64,000 nt of DNA from Nitrospirales bacterium (GTDB lineage: Bacteria; Nitrospirota; Nitrospiria; Nitrospirales; UBA8639): the NCBI GenBank assembly GCA_029261295.1, contig JAJDBP010000017.1:1-64000 (forward strand), written 5' to 3'. The notes below the pieces were generated by a model. It was not told where the DNA came from. It saw only the letters and a list, made by a program, of their open reading frames with translations, and did no database searches. Each line of letters starts with the position of its first letter. Position 1 is the stretch's first letter. Shown here piece after piece: positions 18,910 through 28,400 of the stretch. The translations under genes and the position numbers were made by a program.

Positions 18910-18941
18910 GCGGGCCCTCTTTCGTAGGAAAGAGGGCCCGC
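18910..18941. terminator. Perfect 14-bp hairpin
   Basis: GCGGGCCCTCTTTC (18910-18923) pairs exactly with GAAAGAGGGCCCGC (18928-18941) around a GTAG tetraloop. It is very stable, but neither flank has a clean T-run. It probably ends transcription from the decayed region before the TPR lipoprotein gene, or is a processed RNA end. Confidence 0.5.
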
Positions 18942-19061
18942 GTTGCTTGAAGTCCTTTCCCCTTTCACCGGAATATTTTCTTTCATGCCTTTTCTTATGA
19001 AGAGCCAATATCAATCTTTCTATTTCTTCATGCCCTTTACCATGTAATCGAGGAGAACATA

Positions 19062-19511
19062 ATGAACGCACAATCGTTAGGTCTCGGAGCACTGCTTCTA
19101 ATGGGGTTACTATCGAATGGATGTGATTCAGGTCAGTATGGGGAATCCACCACGACAGAGCCTAAAACTGAAAGTGCTCTTATGCTCACGACCGAGACTC
19201 CAAGCTCAGGAGAACCTTCAACGGTGGAAGGGGCGCTGTTGGCCGCCCAAGAGGCTGCTGGTGCTGGAGACAATGCTGAAGGGGTGAATCATTTTCAGCA
19301 AGGTCATTGGGATGTGGCCTTAGAGCACTTCACGAAGGCCTTAGCCGCAAATGCCAATCTTCCCGAAGCCCAATATAACCTGGCGCTCACATTGGATAAA
19401 CTCGGGAATCATGGTGAGGCCACGAAACATTTCAAAATGGCCTTGAATTTGGCTCCAGAGGATTCACGTATCAAAGATTCTGGCATTCTCAAAGCCCATG
19501 TGGGTGGATAA
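19062..19511 (+). CDS. TPR-containing lipoprotein
   Basis: The 149-residue protein has a signal peptide with lipobox-like LLSNGC (Cys21), a low-complexity linker rich in Thr, Glu and Ser (about 25-75), and two TPR repeats (about 78-145: GHWDVALEHFTKAL, PEAQYNLALTLDKLG). TPR lipoproteins are envelope assembly platforms; the partner here is unknown. GGAG lies about 7 nt before the ATG. The small winged-helix-like gene follows 79 bp downstream on the same strand. Confidence 0.8.
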   Translation: MNAQSLGLGALLLMGLLSNGCDSGQYGESTTTEPKTESALMLTTETPSSGEPSTVEGALLAAQEAAGAGDNAEGVNHFQQGHWDVALEHFTKALAANANLPEAQYNLALTLDKLGNHGEATKHFKMALNLAPEDSRIKDSGILKAHVGG

Positions 19512-19590
19512 CGCGCAACCGTCAATGAGGATACATTCTATGGCCACAGCATAGGCTTCTAAGTCCAATGATTTGATGAGAGGAGGTGCG

Positions 19591-19872
19591 ATGAATCTTC
19601 ATCAACGAGGTTCAGATCTCATTACACAATTAAAGGAACATGTGTTAGAGGTCCTGCGCAGTCATCCGGACGCAGGACCTGAGGGGAATGGCGTTCTCCA
19701 AGAGGAAGTGGCGCGCCGAGCCGGGTTACACAGTATGGAATGTGTGGAGTTAGATCATACCTGTGGCGAGATCCTAAAGTTCCTCAATCGGGAAGGCCTG
19801 GTAGAACGACTAGACCGTGATGGGAAAGATGACCAAAAGAAGGTCTGGCGACTGAGCAAGACGAAAACATAG
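19591..19872 (+). CDS. Small winged-helix-like protein
   Basis: The start at 19591 is fixed by AGAGGAGGTGCG directly upstream. The 93-residue protein is predicted to be helical, with a C-terminal pattern EILKFLNREGLVERLDRDGKD then KKVWRLS. This looks like the recognition helix and beta-wing of a winged-helix domain; the earlier part (LQEEVARRAGLHS) could be the first helix pair. A DNA-binding role is inferred from this pattern only. It is convergent with ppnN (3-bp gap). Confidence 0.6.
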   Translation: MNLHQRGSDLITQLKEHVLEVLRSHPDAGPEGNGVLQEEVARRAGLHSMECVELDHTCGEILKFLNREGLVERLDRDGKDDQKKVWRLSKTKT

Positions 19873-19875
19873 ACT

Positions 19876-21312
19876 TCAGCCAATGATTTCATAACAGGGC
19901 GTGAAATTCTCTTGGTCGATTTTCATGCGGCGTTGATTGACGAATGATTGGAGGAGGCCGTCCAGTAATTTCATAATTGTCGAATCACCATGAATTTTGA
20001 ACGGGCCATTCTGTTCAATGGCATTGAGGGCATGGGGTTTGACATGTCCTGCGACAATCCCGGAGAAGGCTCGGCGCAAGTTCGCAGCGAGCATATGTAT
20101 CGGTTGATCGGCATGAAGGTCCAGTTGCGCCATCGACTCGTGTGTTGGCGAAAACGGTTTTTGAAATTCATGATCAATGGTCAGACGCCAGTTATAATAA
20201 AAGGCATCATGGGTTCGTTTTCGAAATTCCCTAACCTCCTGAATGCCTTTCGTCATTTCATGTGCTCCACCTTGGGGAGCATCAATGATGATGGAATACC
20301 GCTGCGCCGCTTTTTCCCCAAGTGTTTGTTTGATAAATGCATCGATTGCTTCAAAATACGTTGCACTCTCTTTCGGCCCCATGAAAATAAGTGGAAATGG
20401 GACATCCGCATTGTCGGGATGCAGCAGGATACCGAGCAAGTAGAGAATCTCTTCCAACGTCCCCGCCCCACCAGGAAAGACAATAAATCCATGGCCAACC
20501 CTGACAAATGCTTCCAGACGTTTTTCGATGTCGGGCATGATGACTAATTCATTCACAATAGGATTGGGCGCTTCAGCGGTAATAATCCCGGGTTCCGTTA
20601 ACCCTAAATATCGCCCATTTTTTATTCGTTGTTTGGCATGCGCCAGCGCGGCCCCTTTCATCGGACCCTTCATGGCTCCCGGGCCACAGCCTGTGCAAAT
20701 ATCCATCCCGCGCAACCCCAATTGGTGGCCCACTTCTTTGGAATACCGATACTCAATTTCTCCAATAGAATGTCCGCCCCAACACACCACCAAATGCGGA
20801 TCTTCCACTGAATGAATGATTTCAGCATTGCGTAAAATATGGAAAACCGCATTGGTGATTCCGCTCGATGTGGTCAAATCAAATTTTTCATTGTGCTGAA
20901 TTTCGTTGTGGACATAAATAATGTCGCGCAACACGGAAAAAAGGTGCTCTTTAATTCCCTGGATCAGTTTCCCATCGACGAAGGCTCTATTGGGTGCATT
21001 GGTGAGCTCCAGTTTCACTCCGCGATCTCGTTGCACTAAGGCAATGTCAAAATCCACGTACCTCAAGAAAAACGCCTTGGTGTCGTCTGTGTCATTGCCA
21101 CTGGTGAGAACCGCCAATGCACTGTTCCGGAAGAGTTCATGTAAGCCGCCTTCACTGGTCTCACGAAGCTTTTCAACTTCCTGCTGGGACAGCATGTGCA
21201 TGGCGGTATCCGGCGTCACGCTGGCACACACGCCAGGGCCGGAAGATGTCTGTGGAGCTTTTTTTAATTTCATTTCGGCATACGAGGAAAATGTTGTAAC
21301 TATCTCTTCCAT
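19876..21312 (-). CDS. ppnN: Nucleotide 5'-monophosphate nucleosidase (PpnN/YgdH-like)
   Basis: The 478-residue protein has a central LOG-like nucleosidase domain: VCWGGHSIGEIEYRY, the GCGPGAMKGPMKGAA block and FPGGAGTLEEILYLLG. N- and C-terminal extensions match the PpnN family (E. coli YgdH, 454 residues). PpnN cleaves purine and pyrimidine nucleoside monophosphates to base and ribose 5-phosphate, and in E. coli it is stimulated by (p)ppGpp. It is monocistronic, 53 bp beyond the end of phoU on the same strand. A link with phosphate or stringent control is inferred from family knowledge. Confidence 0.88.
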   Translation of the reverse strand: MEEIVTTFSSYAEMKLKKAPQTSSGPGVCASVTPDTAMHMLSQQEVEKLRETSEGGLHELFRNSALAVLTSGNDTDDTKAFFLRYVDFDIALVQRDRGVKLELTNAPNRAFVDGKLIQGIKEHLFSVLRDIIYVHNEIQHNEKFDLTTSSGITNAVFHILRNAEIIHSVEDPHLVVCWGGHSIGEIEYRYSKEVGHQLGLRGMDICTGCGPGAMKGPMKGAALAHAKQRIKNGRYLGLTEPGIITAEAPNPIVNELVIMPDIEKRLEAFVRVGHGFIVFPGGAGTLEEILYLLGILLHPDNADVPFPLIFMGPKESATYFEAIDAFIKQTLGEKAAQRYSIIIDAPQGGAHEMTKGIQEVREFRKRTHDAFYYNWRLTIDHEFQKPFSPTHESMAQLDLHADQPIHMLAANLRRAFSGIVAGHVKPHALNAIEQNGPFKIHGDSTIMKLLDGLLQSFVNQRRMKIDQENFTPCYEIIG

Positions 21313-21365
21313 CTTATCCGGGAAATACTGCTAGGAAAAGAAAACCCGATGGAGCACCAAAGAAG

Positions 21366-22031
21366 TTACGGAGAGGTCATATGGCGGATGATTTTGCCTT
21401 CAACCATGTAGACGACCAATTCGGCGACATTCGTCGCATGATCGGCAATACGTTCAATATATTTCGAGATAAAGGAGAGACGGATGGCACGTGAGATGGC
21501 TTGAGGGTTTTCCATCATATACGACAGAAGCTCGCGAAAAATTTGCTCGTTTAACGCATCAACTTTATCATCATCATCAAGCACTTTTCGGGCAAGGACC
21601 GAATCTCCACGGACAAAAGCATCCAACGCTTCTCCAACCATCTTAATCGCATGATCTGCCATTAGCGGAATGTCGATATACGGTTTCAATTGAGGCTCTT
21701 CATTTAATTCAATCGCTCGCTCACAAATATTTTCAGCCAAATCGCTCATCCGTTCCAAATCTGAAGAAATTTTCATGGCCGTGGTGATAAACCGAAGATC
21801 TCGGGCCGCCGGTTGCTGTAGAGCTAACAATTCAAGGCAAGCCTCATCGACACTCACATCCATGGTATTGACTTGGCGATCATTTTCAATCACTTGTGCA
21901 GCAAGAGCATCATCGCGTTCAATCAACGCTTTAAGCGCCTGCCGGATTTGCCCTTCCACCAGGGAACCCATTCGTAAAATTTGTTGCTTCAGCTCGGCTA
22001 ATTCTTCATCAAATCGTCGCTGAATAGACAT
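21366..22031 (-). CDS. phoU: PhoU phosphate-signalling regulator
   Basis: The 221-residue all-helical protein has two PhoU repeats, each with its acidic metal-binding motif (SDLERMSDLAENICERA in the first, IERIADHATNVAELVVY in the second). PhoU links the Pst transporter to the PhoR kinase and represses the Pho regulon when phosphate is plentiful. GAGGA lies 7 nt before the ATG. It is the last gene of pstSCAB-phoU, 23 bp after pstB. Confidence 0.96.
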   Translation of the reverse strand: MSIQRRFDEELAELKQQILRMGSLVEGQIRQALKALIERDDALAAQVIENDRQVNTMDVSVDEACLELLALQQPAARDLRFITTAMKISSDLERMSDLAENICERAIELNEEPQLKPYIDIPLMADHAIKMVGEALDAFVRGDSVLARKVLDDDDKVDALNEQIFRELLSYMMENPQAISRAIRLSFISKYIERIADHATNVAELVVYMVEGKIIRHMTSP

Positions 22032-22054
22032 AGTGGATTCCTCTTTCTACACCA

Positions 22055-22963
22055 TCAACCAAATCGACCGGTGATATAGTCCTCTGTTCTTCGCTCGGAA
22101 GGATTGGTAAAGATGGTTTTTGTGTCATCAAATTCTATGAGCTCTCCCAACAAAAAGAAACCCGTGAGATCAGAGACACGTGACGCTTGTTGCATGTTAT
22201 GCGTCACAATCACAATGGTCAATCGTTCTTTGAGTCCATGCAGTAACTCTTCAATCCGTCCTGTCGAAATGGGATCAAGCGCCGAACAAGGCTCATCCAT
22301 CAACAGCACATCCGGATTCACCGCTAAGGCACGAGCGATACATAACCGCTGCTGTTGGCCGCCAGAAAGACTCAACGCACTCGTGTGCAAACGATCTTTC
22401 ACTTCTTCCCACAGCCCCGCCCCCTTCAAACTCGTCTCCACCACTTCATCCAGTGTGGCTCGCTTTTTCACATTTTGGAGTTGAGGCCCAAACGCCACAT
22501 TTTGCCAAATGGACTTAGGAAAAGGGTTCACTTTTTGAAACACCATCCCGATACGAGTCCGCAGATCCGTCACATCGACTTCAGGATCATAAATATCGTT
22601 GCCTTCTAAAAGAATCTTCCCTTCGATTCGTGTGCCATCGACCAAATCATTCAGTCGATTCAAGCACCGCAGCAAGGTGGATTTCCCACATCCCGATGGC
22701 CCGATAAAGGCGGTAACTCGGTTCGCTGGAATCGGCATACTGACATTGGTGAGCGCCTGAACACTCCCGTAAAAAAAGTTCATATCTTGAATCACAATTT
22801 TTGGATGGCTGGCTGATAACGGGGGGATGGTCCTATCCATATGTTCGTGCGCTATCCGTTTCGGATTATCTGTTTGTCTCTTCACCACCAATTTTGGTGG
22901 GTGTAATTCCGATTGTTTCCCCAAAGGTTTTTTGGGAATGACCTGATTGGAAGCTGTTTGCAT
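22055..22963 (-). CDS. pstB: Phosphate ABC transporter ATPase PstB
   Basis: The 302-residue ATPase has Walker [10 protein letters not shown], signature [15 protein letters not shown] and Walker [13 protein letters not shown]. The ABC core starts near residue 55; an extra, poorly conserved leader of about 50 residues precedes it, longer than in most PstB proteins (about 257 residues in E. coli). GAGGTACAATC precedes the ATG. A later start cannot be excluded (ATG at codon 42, MDRTIPPL). It pairs with PstC and PstA to power high-affinity phosphate import. Confidence 0.96.
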   Translation of the reverse strand: MQTASNQVIPKKPLGKQSELHPPKLVVKRQTDNPKRIAHEHMDRTIPPLSASHPKIVIQDMNFFYGSVQALTNVSMPIPANRVTAFIGPSGCGKSTLLRCLNRLNDLVDGTRIEGKILLEGNDIYDPEVDVTDLRTRIGMVFQKVNPFPKSIWQNVAFGPQLQNVKKRATLDEVVETSLKGAGLWEEVKDRLHTSALSLSGGQQQRLCIARALAVNPDVLLMDEPCSALDPISTGRIEELLHGLKERLTIVIVTHNMQQASRVSDLTGFFLLGELIEFDDTKTIFTNPSERRTEDYITGRFG

Positions 22964-22976
22964 GATTGTACCTCAT

Positions 22977-24623
22977 TTAGACTGAAGAGCCAGCATAGCG
23001 CTTTCGCATACGTGTGCGCAGTGCAATAGCCGCCATATTTAAGAGAATAACGACGAGCACCAGGATAAACGTGGTCACATAGACCATGGGTTTTGCGGCT
23101 TCCACATTGGGAGATTGAAATCCGACATCATAAATATGAAATCCTAAATGCATGAATTTTCGATCTAAATGAAGGAATGGGAAAAATCCATCGACGGGAA
23201 GTGACGGAGCTAGCTTGACCACCCCTGTGAGCATGAGGGGAGCCACCTCCCCTGTCGCCCGGGAGACGGCTAAGATCAACCCCGTCAAAATACCTGGCAT
23301 GGCACATGGCAGCACCACTCGCCATAAGGCTTCTAATTTTGTTGCGCCAAGACCTAAAGACCCTTCACGATATTCACGCGGAACGGCAGACAACCCCTCC
23401 TCGGTCGCCACAATGACGACAGGAACGGTCATGAGAGCGAGAGTTAAGGATGCCCACAACATGCCCCCTGTCCCAAAAGTCGGGTTGGGCAACGATTCAG
23501 CAAAAAATAGGGAATCGAGAGTTCCCCCGACGGCATATACGAAAAACCCCAATCCAAAGACCCCAAAGACAATCGAGGGTACTCCGGCCAGGTTATTCAC
23601 GGCAATGCGAATCATCCGCGTCACTACCCCCTGCTTTGCATATTCTTTCAAATAAATTGCTGCCAACACCCCAAAAGGGACCACGGCAATACTCATAATC
23701 ACAACCATTAACACGGTGCCAAAAATGGCGGGGAATATGCCCCCTTCGGTATTGGCTTCTCGCGGCTCCTCACTCAGTACGGTCCAGAAGTTCTCCCCAT
23801 ACATGACGAGCTTTTCCCCAATTCCCATACGATTGGGCGACCAGACTTTGACCAACGTGCCAAGCGATAGGGTTTTTTCTTCACCAGCAACATCGACAAC
23901 GGTTATTCGAAAGTGTTCAAGTTTTTCATATAAGGCTATCAACGCGGCACTTTGAATCTCGTATAACCCTTGAAGCTTTTGAACATGCTCCTCAATCGAC
24001 ACTCGTTCGTCCCCGCCTTCCTCTTTGCCTAATTCCAGAGAACGCAACTGCAAACGTGCCTGTTCAATGGCGTGATTCAATTCCCCAATTTCATCATGCT
24101 CAATGGCATGAATGTGTTGTTGAATGTCATTCGTTCGCTCCAGCAAGGGAAATAATACCGTCAGGCCCTGTTCATGATCAGAGGCTAATATGGATTCGCC
24201 TTCTTGGATCTGCTTAATTCGTCCGTAAAAATTCCCCCACTCCCGACGCTCAAACGCCATGACATCCGCAGGGAAAGATTCATCCACAATGTCCGCTTGA
24301 TCCACCCATCGAAAATCGAGTCCGTAGAGGTCGCGATTCCCAATTTTAAGCTGAATGCGTTGATGCCCTTTGGGTTTGTCGACCGATTCAGACTCTGGGA
24401 TCGTTTCTGAACCAACCCATTCCCCAAGCACAATCGTGCCGTCATTCAAGGTGAATTGAATGAGGTCTTTCGGCCAAAAATATCCCATCCCATTGACCAT
24501 GATTAACATGAGCAACCCGCCAATCATGAGCAAGGAAATTCCAAGAGCTCCCCCGCACAGCCAAATAAACAGGGATCCCGAATCCAGAAATTTCTTCAGA
24601 GAGAATCTCTTGACGTTTTTCAT
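22977..24623 (-). CDS. pstA: Phosphate ABC transporter permease PstA, extended form
   Basis: The 548-residue permease is nearly twice the usual PstA length (about 296 in E. coli). The C-terminal part (about 275-545) is the permease, with the EAA-like loop (REGSLGLGATKLEALWRVVLP). The N-terminal part has one membrane segment (about 20-45), then a large periplasmic region (about 50-270) containing a coiled-coil stretch (AIEQARLQLRSLELGKEEGG). Long PstA forms are known in other Proteobacteria-like lineages. Its start lies 7 bp after the pstC stop. Confidence 0.93.
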   Translation of the reverse strand: MKNVKRFSLKKFLDSGSLFIWLCGGALGISLLMIGGLLMLIMVNGMGYFWPKDLIQFTLNDGTIVLGEWVGSETIPESESVDKPKGHQRIQLKIGNRDLYGLDFRWVDQADIVDESFPADVMAFERREWGNFYGRIKQIQEGESILASDHEQGLTVLFPLLERTNDIQQHIHAIEHDEIGELNHAIEQARLQLRSLELGKEEGGDERVSIEEHVQKLQGLYEIQSAALIALYEKLEHFRITVVDVAGEEKTLSLGTLVKVWSPNRMGIGEKLVMYGENFWTVLSEEPREANTEGGIFPAIFGTVLMVVIMSIAVVPFGVLAAIYLKEYAKQGVVTRMIRIAVNNLAGVPSIVFGVFGLGFFVYAVGGTLDSLFFAESLPNPTFGTGGMLWASLTLALMTVPVVIVATEEGLSAVPREYREGSLGLGATKLEALWRVVLPCAMPGILTGLILAVSRATGEVAPLMLTGVVKLAPSLPVDGFFPFLHLDRKFMHLGFHIYDVGFQSPNVEAAKPMVYVTTFILVLVVILLNMAAIALRTRMRKRYAGSSV

Positions 24624-24630
24624 GTCAGGC

Positions 24631-26931
24631 TCAAAATTGTGAATACTTCTCTCGAAGACGCTGGCGAACTAACTCGGCCACTGTGTTAATACAAAAGGTA
24701 AACGTAAAGAGGATCAATCCAGAAAGAAATAATACGCGATAGAGGGTTCCGCCATGTGGCGCTTCTGGCATTTCAACCGCAATATTTGCGGACAATGTGC
24801 GAAATCCATTGAAGACACTCCAATCTAAAATGGGGGTATTCCCTGTCGCCATCAACACAATCATGGTTTCCCCTACTGCACGGCCAAACCCAATCATCAA
24901 TGCCGAGAAAATTCCAGGGCTCGCCGAAACCAAGACAAGTCGCGTGAGGGTTTGCCATTGCGTGGCCCCAAGGGCGAGTGAGCCAGCGACAAGATGACGG
25001 GGCACATTGGAAAGAGAGTCTTCTGCAATACTAAAAATTATTGGAATCACGGCAAACCCCATCGCAAAACTAATCACAATGGCATTACGTTGATCATAGA
25101 CAAGCCCGAAATGATCCGTGACCCATTGTTTATAATTTCCCCCAAACACGACCGCTTCAATAGAGGAATTGAATGTCAGGCACATTCCCACCGTTCCCAC
25201 CACCGCCATCATAATGACCAACAAATCTATGCCATACTTATGGGATCCAGACAGGGACCGAGGTAGAAATTGCCAGAGGAGACAGACCACTCCAATGACG
25301 ACGGGCAACAGAAGTGTTCCAGCGACCACTGCGGGGAAAATTTTCTCTAAGAGCGGCGCAAACCACAGACCGGCCAAAAACCCTAAGACCACAGACGGAA
25401 GCGCGGCCATAATTTCCACGCTAGGTTTCACAATCGCCCTCAGCTGAGGATTCATGAACATCGCGGTATACACAGCGCCCATAACGGCCAGGGGAACGGC
25501 TAGAATCATGGCATAAATGGTTCCCTTCAAGGTTCCAAATATGAGTGGCATCATTCCAAACTTGGGTTCAAATTCATCAGATCCACTTGATGATTGCCAG
25601 ATCAGTTCGGGGGCCTCATAGCCTTCATAGGTCACCGGGAAAAATAACGATCGAAAGGTGACTTCCGGATGAGGATTGTCGATAGAAAAAGTTCGCAGGT
25701 TCCCATCGGTTCCTAACCAAGCCCCGCCATTGGCCTTGGGGGCAAAACGAAGAGCCTTGGTCTCAATGAATAACGGAGGAAATTCAATGACGGTCTGCCC
25801 TGTTGTGGCATGGTGCAGGACCACCTGACCTTGACTATCGGCACTCAAAAATCCTTTATCCCGCTGAGACGGCATTATGGCTGTCACCGCTCCCTTGTGC
25901 GACTGAAAGGTTCTCACTTGACGAAATGGGACGAGTGAAGGCGCCTTCCGTTCATTGGAGGGAACCCACGCCATCACCTGCCCAGCGTGTGTCCCGACAA
26001 GAAAGGTTCGCTCACCAAGCAAATAGGTTAAGGCCGTAATGGGATCTCCACCTTGCCCAATCTGAACTCGGCGAACAATCGATTCTTCTTCCTCCCCGAC
26101 TAACCACTCTACAAGCTCGCCCTGCGCTGTCCCAGCCACTAACCGTCTCCCAAAACTATCCAATACCATATGCGTAATCGTGGTCTCTGCAGGAAGCACC
26201 AACTGTCGTTGCGAAATCGTCACCTCATCAGAGAAAGAAAATTCCCCTGGCTCTTTAACGAGGGTCAACCATAACTCACCACTTCGTGTCACAGCGGCAA
26301 TCATCTGTCGCTCATCTTGCTGTGAATGCGCATGATGAACCAATTCCTCACCTTCCGGTGTCACACGAATGGATTCCTTGACGACCATGGTTGGGACAAT
26401 CGTGCGTGTAGCCTCTTTAAAAACCGGTTGAAAATGTATAGTGACCGGCACAACTAACCCTTCCTGAGTGGCCACGCTCATTCGATTCCCCTTTTGTCCG
26501 ATGAGAACTGACGACTTCACGGCTCCTTGAATCTTCAGATCACCACCAACTTCAGGAATAGGCGTGCCCTGAGGCATTCGCCAAAATTTCAATCGTTTTC
26601 CCGTCAGCGCAAATACGACCTCTTGATATTCATCCGAACCAATAACTGTGGGGTTGGCAGCAAAACCTTCCTCTTCATGGACTTGAATCGAGGCCACAAA
26701 ATCACCATTTGTGGGCTGAAATAACGGAACCACTTCCCACATCAAATACAAAAAAATCCCCATGATACTGACAATCGTCGTAATACCCCCTACCCACACC
26801 ACGACACCCGCAGAACGGTCCACGGCATGTCGAAAACGTCGATGAGCAGTCCGCCTAGGTTGTTTCACCAGTGGCCCAGTCCCTGAAGATAGGGAAAAAT
26901 TCGAATCAGAAATAGGATGACCTGTTTTCAT
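24631..26931 (-). CDS. pstC: Phosphate ABC transporter permease PstC, extended form
   Basis: The protein of about 766 residues consists of a first membrane segment (about 43-70), a large beta-rich periplasmic domain (about 75-455) and the permease core (about 470-765) with EAA-like loop SLALGATQWQTLTRLVL. The periplasmic part shows WD/propeller-like repeats (FLVGTHAGQVMAWVPS, FLSADSQGQVVLHHATTGQ). E. coli PstC has only 319 residues. The ATG at 26931 (MKTGHP) is preferred to an upstream TTG at 26943. Expression is separated from pstS by a terminator. Confidence 0.92.
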   Translation of the reverse strand: MKTGHPISDSNFSLSSGTGPLVKQPRRTAHRRFRHAVDRSAGVVVWVGGITTIVSIMGIFLYLMWEVVPLFQPTNGDFVASIQVHEEEGFAANPTVIGSDEYQEVVFALTGKRLKFWRMPQGTPIPEVGGDLKIQGAVKSSVLIGQKGNRMSVATQEGLVVPVTIHFQPVFKEATRTIVPTMVVKESIRVTPEGEELVHHAHSQQDERQMIAAVTRSGELWLTLVKEPGEFSFSDEVTISQRQLVLPAETTITHMVLDSFGRRLVAGTAQGELVEWLVGEEEESIVRRVQIGQGGDPITALTYLLGERTFLVGTHAGQVMAWVPSNERKAPSLVPFRQVRTFQSHKGAVTAIMPSQRDKGFLSADSQGQVVLHHATTGQTVIEFPPLFIETKALRFAPKANGGAWLGTDGNLRTFSIDNPHPEVTFRSLFFPVTYEGYEAPELIWQSSSGSDEFEPKFGMMPLIFGTLKGTIYAMILAVPLAVMGAVYTAMFMNPQLRAIVKPSVEIMAALPSVVLGFLAGLWFAPLLEKIFPAVVAGTLLLPVVIGVVCLLWQFLPRSLSGSHKYGIDLLVIMMAVVGTVGMCLTFNSSIEAVVFGGNYKQWVTDHFGLVYDQRNAIVISFAMGFAVIPIIFSIAEDSLSNVPRHLVAGSLALGATQWQTLTRLVLVSASPGIFSALMIGFGRAVGETMIVLMATGNTPILDWSVFNGFRTLSANIAVEMPEAPHGGTLYRVLFLSGLILFTFTFCINTVAELVRQRLREKYSQF

Positions 26932-26963
26932 TTCGCGCGACAAAACATGGATTTCGATCTACA

Positions 26964-27003
26964 CAAAAAAAGCCACCTCCAAGTTCCAAGACCTAGAGGT
27001 GGC
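26964..27003 (-). terminator. Intrinsic terminator between pstS and pstC
   Basis: Reading on the minus strand, GCCACCTC and GAGGTGGC (27003-26996 and 26979-26972) form an 8-bp stem with a 16-nt loop, followed directly by seven T (26971-26965). It lies 21 bp after the pstS stop and about 40 bp before the pstC start. Partial read-through would give more PstS than membrane components. Confidence 0.85.
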
Positions 27004-27024
27004 AGAGAGGAGTTTTTCACTAAT

Positions 27025-28038
27025 TTATTCAAAATGTCTTTGTTGCTTGGTAATAAGATCAGCACTTAACGGAAAATATCCGTCTTTCATGACCACTTTT
27101 TGACCTTGTCGACTATACACATATTTCAAGAACTCTTTGACAATGGGTGACAACGGTTTATTGGGAGCTTTGTTCACGTACACCAATAAAAAACGAGCCA
27201 AGGGATAGGCCCCTTTGGAGGCATTCGCAAACGTCGGTTCAACAAATGCTCCTCCATTCTTCACCGCCAACGGAATGGCCCGGACTCCAGAGGTTCGATA
27301 TCCAATCCCACTGTACCCCATACCCGCACGATCTTCCGTCACACCTTGAACTACAGACGCTGACCCGGGCTGCTCCTTCACCTGATCGCGGTAATCTCCA
27401 TTTTGCAGCACTTTCTTTTTAAAAAACCCATAGGTACCCGAGGCTGAATTTCGTCCATATAAACTAATCGGCATCTTGGTAAATGCCCCATTCAACCCCA
27501 AATCGCCCCATGAGATAATGTCTTTCTTCAACCCTTGCCGACGTGTCTTAGAGAAAGCCGCATCCACTTGGGCCACACTCATCCCAGCAATTGGATTATC
27601 CTTGTTGACGTAGACAGCTAACGCATCAATAGCCACTGGAAACGGAGTAGGTTTATACCCAAACTTTGCTTCGAAGGCATCCATTTCCTTGCCCTTCATT
27701 TTGCGAGACATTGGACCTAATTGAGCTGTCCCTTCAATGAGAGCTGGTGGAGCCGTACTTGACCCCTTCCCTTCAATTTGAACCTTGACGTTCGGGTATT
27801 GTTTGCGAAAGCCTTCAGCCCAAAGTGTCATCAAATTATTTAACGTATCTGATCCAATACTATTGATATTGCCAGAGACTCCGCTTACCCGTGTATAGCC
27901 TTTCCAATTTGGGTCATCCATTGATTCTTTGGCCCAAGCTATCGACGAATCAAACCCATTGACTCCAGACCAGCCTAAGAATAGACCGACAAATACGGTG
28001 CACATCCATTTGGCTCTTCTTTTTGGTGCTTCCTTCAT
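27025..28038 (-). CDS. pstS: Phosphate-binding periplasmic protein PstS
   Basis: From the ATG at 28038 (preceded by GGGGGAA; an in-frame start at 28131 would delete the signal peptide and overlap the Pho box) the protein has 337 residues. It has an N-terminal Sec signal (about 1-36) and the family phosphate-binding loops [16 protein letters not shown] and [16 protein letters not shown]. PstS delivers phosphate to PstCAB. It is the first gene of the transporter operon, with a putative Pho box 56-83 bp upstream. Confidence 0.95.
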   Translation of the reverse strand: MKEAPKRRAKWMCTVFVGLFLGWSGVNGFDSSIAWAKESMDDPNWKGYTRVSGVSGNINSIGSDTLNNLMTLWAEGFRKQYPNVKVQIEGKGSSTAPPALIEGTAQLGPMSRKMKGKEMDAFEAKFGYKPTPFPVAIDALAVYVNKDNPIAGMSVAQVDAAFSKTRRQGLKKDIISWGDLGLNGAFTKMPISLYGRNSASGTYGFFKKKVLQNGDYRDQVKEQPGSASVVQGVTEDRAGMGYSGIGYRTSGVRAIPLAVKNGGAFVEPTFANASKGAYPLARFLLVYVNKAPNKPLSPIVKEFLKYVYSRQGQKVVMKDGYFPLSADLITKQQRHFE

Positions 28039-28093
28039 GACTATATTCCCCCTCAAATAAGTAAGGCATTGTACATTTGGTAAATTTCTCTTC

Positions 28094-28121
28094 TGTAACG
28101 AGTATGTTACGAACGTGTTAC
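28094..28121 (-). promoter_or_regulatory. Putative PhoB box upstream of pstS
   Basis: On the plus strand TGTAAC (28094), TGTTAC (28105) and TGTTAC (28116) recur every 11 bp. On the coding strand these read as GTAACA/GTAACA/GTTACA units, matching the tandem architecture of Pho boxes. A TACAAT -10-like hexamer lies about 20 nt downstream on the coding strand, so the repeats would occupy the -35 region, as at E. coli pstS. Period and position are visible; PhoB binding is inferred. Confidence 0.65.
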
Positions 28122-28160
28122 ATGCCAGCACATAGCTTTTCCTGAATTTGCGATCAACTT

Positions 28161-28400
28161 CTACGCCTGCTCCTTCATGCGGATTTCTAACAGAGAGCCA
28201 ATTTGATGTACGGATATCAAACCTTCCCGTCGAAACTTTCCCAAAATTGAAAAGAGATCACCCCATTGAATCCATGGAAATCTTTCCATGAGCATCTCAA
28301 GCGTGACGCCTTTTTCCTCAACAAGACAATTTAATACCTTTTGTTCCGCTTGCCCTTGAACAATCGGTTTGGTCCATGCTCTTTCCTTAATTGACACCAT
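28161..28400 (-). CDS. Small winged-helix-like protein upstream of pstS
   Basis: The 79-residue protein starts at 28400 behind GGAGGTGGAAA. Its core fits a winged-helix pattern: [21 protein letters not shown], then [20 protein letters not shown], then LLEIRM. It lies 122 bp upstream of the pstS start on the same strand. A two-unit Pho-box-like motif (28509-28525) lies about 110 bp upstream of it. It may be a local regulator or partner of the Pst system; that role is inferred from position only. Confidence 0.65.
   Translation of the reverse strand: MVSIKERAWTKPIVQGQAEQKVLNCLVEEKGVTLEMLMERFPWIQWGDLFSILGKFRREGLISVHQIGSLLEIRMKEQA

Larger units (their letters stand above)
18136..19061. other. 926-bp gap with decayed-looking sequence
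   Basis: No intact gene of normal length is convincing here. The plus strand has one well-placed ribosome-binding site at about 18525-18531 followed by a broken short frame (listed), then basic-residue open stretches with no start (about 18760-18895). A long hairpin lies at 18910-18941. The pattern fits a remnant of one or more small genes. Confidence 0.45.
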
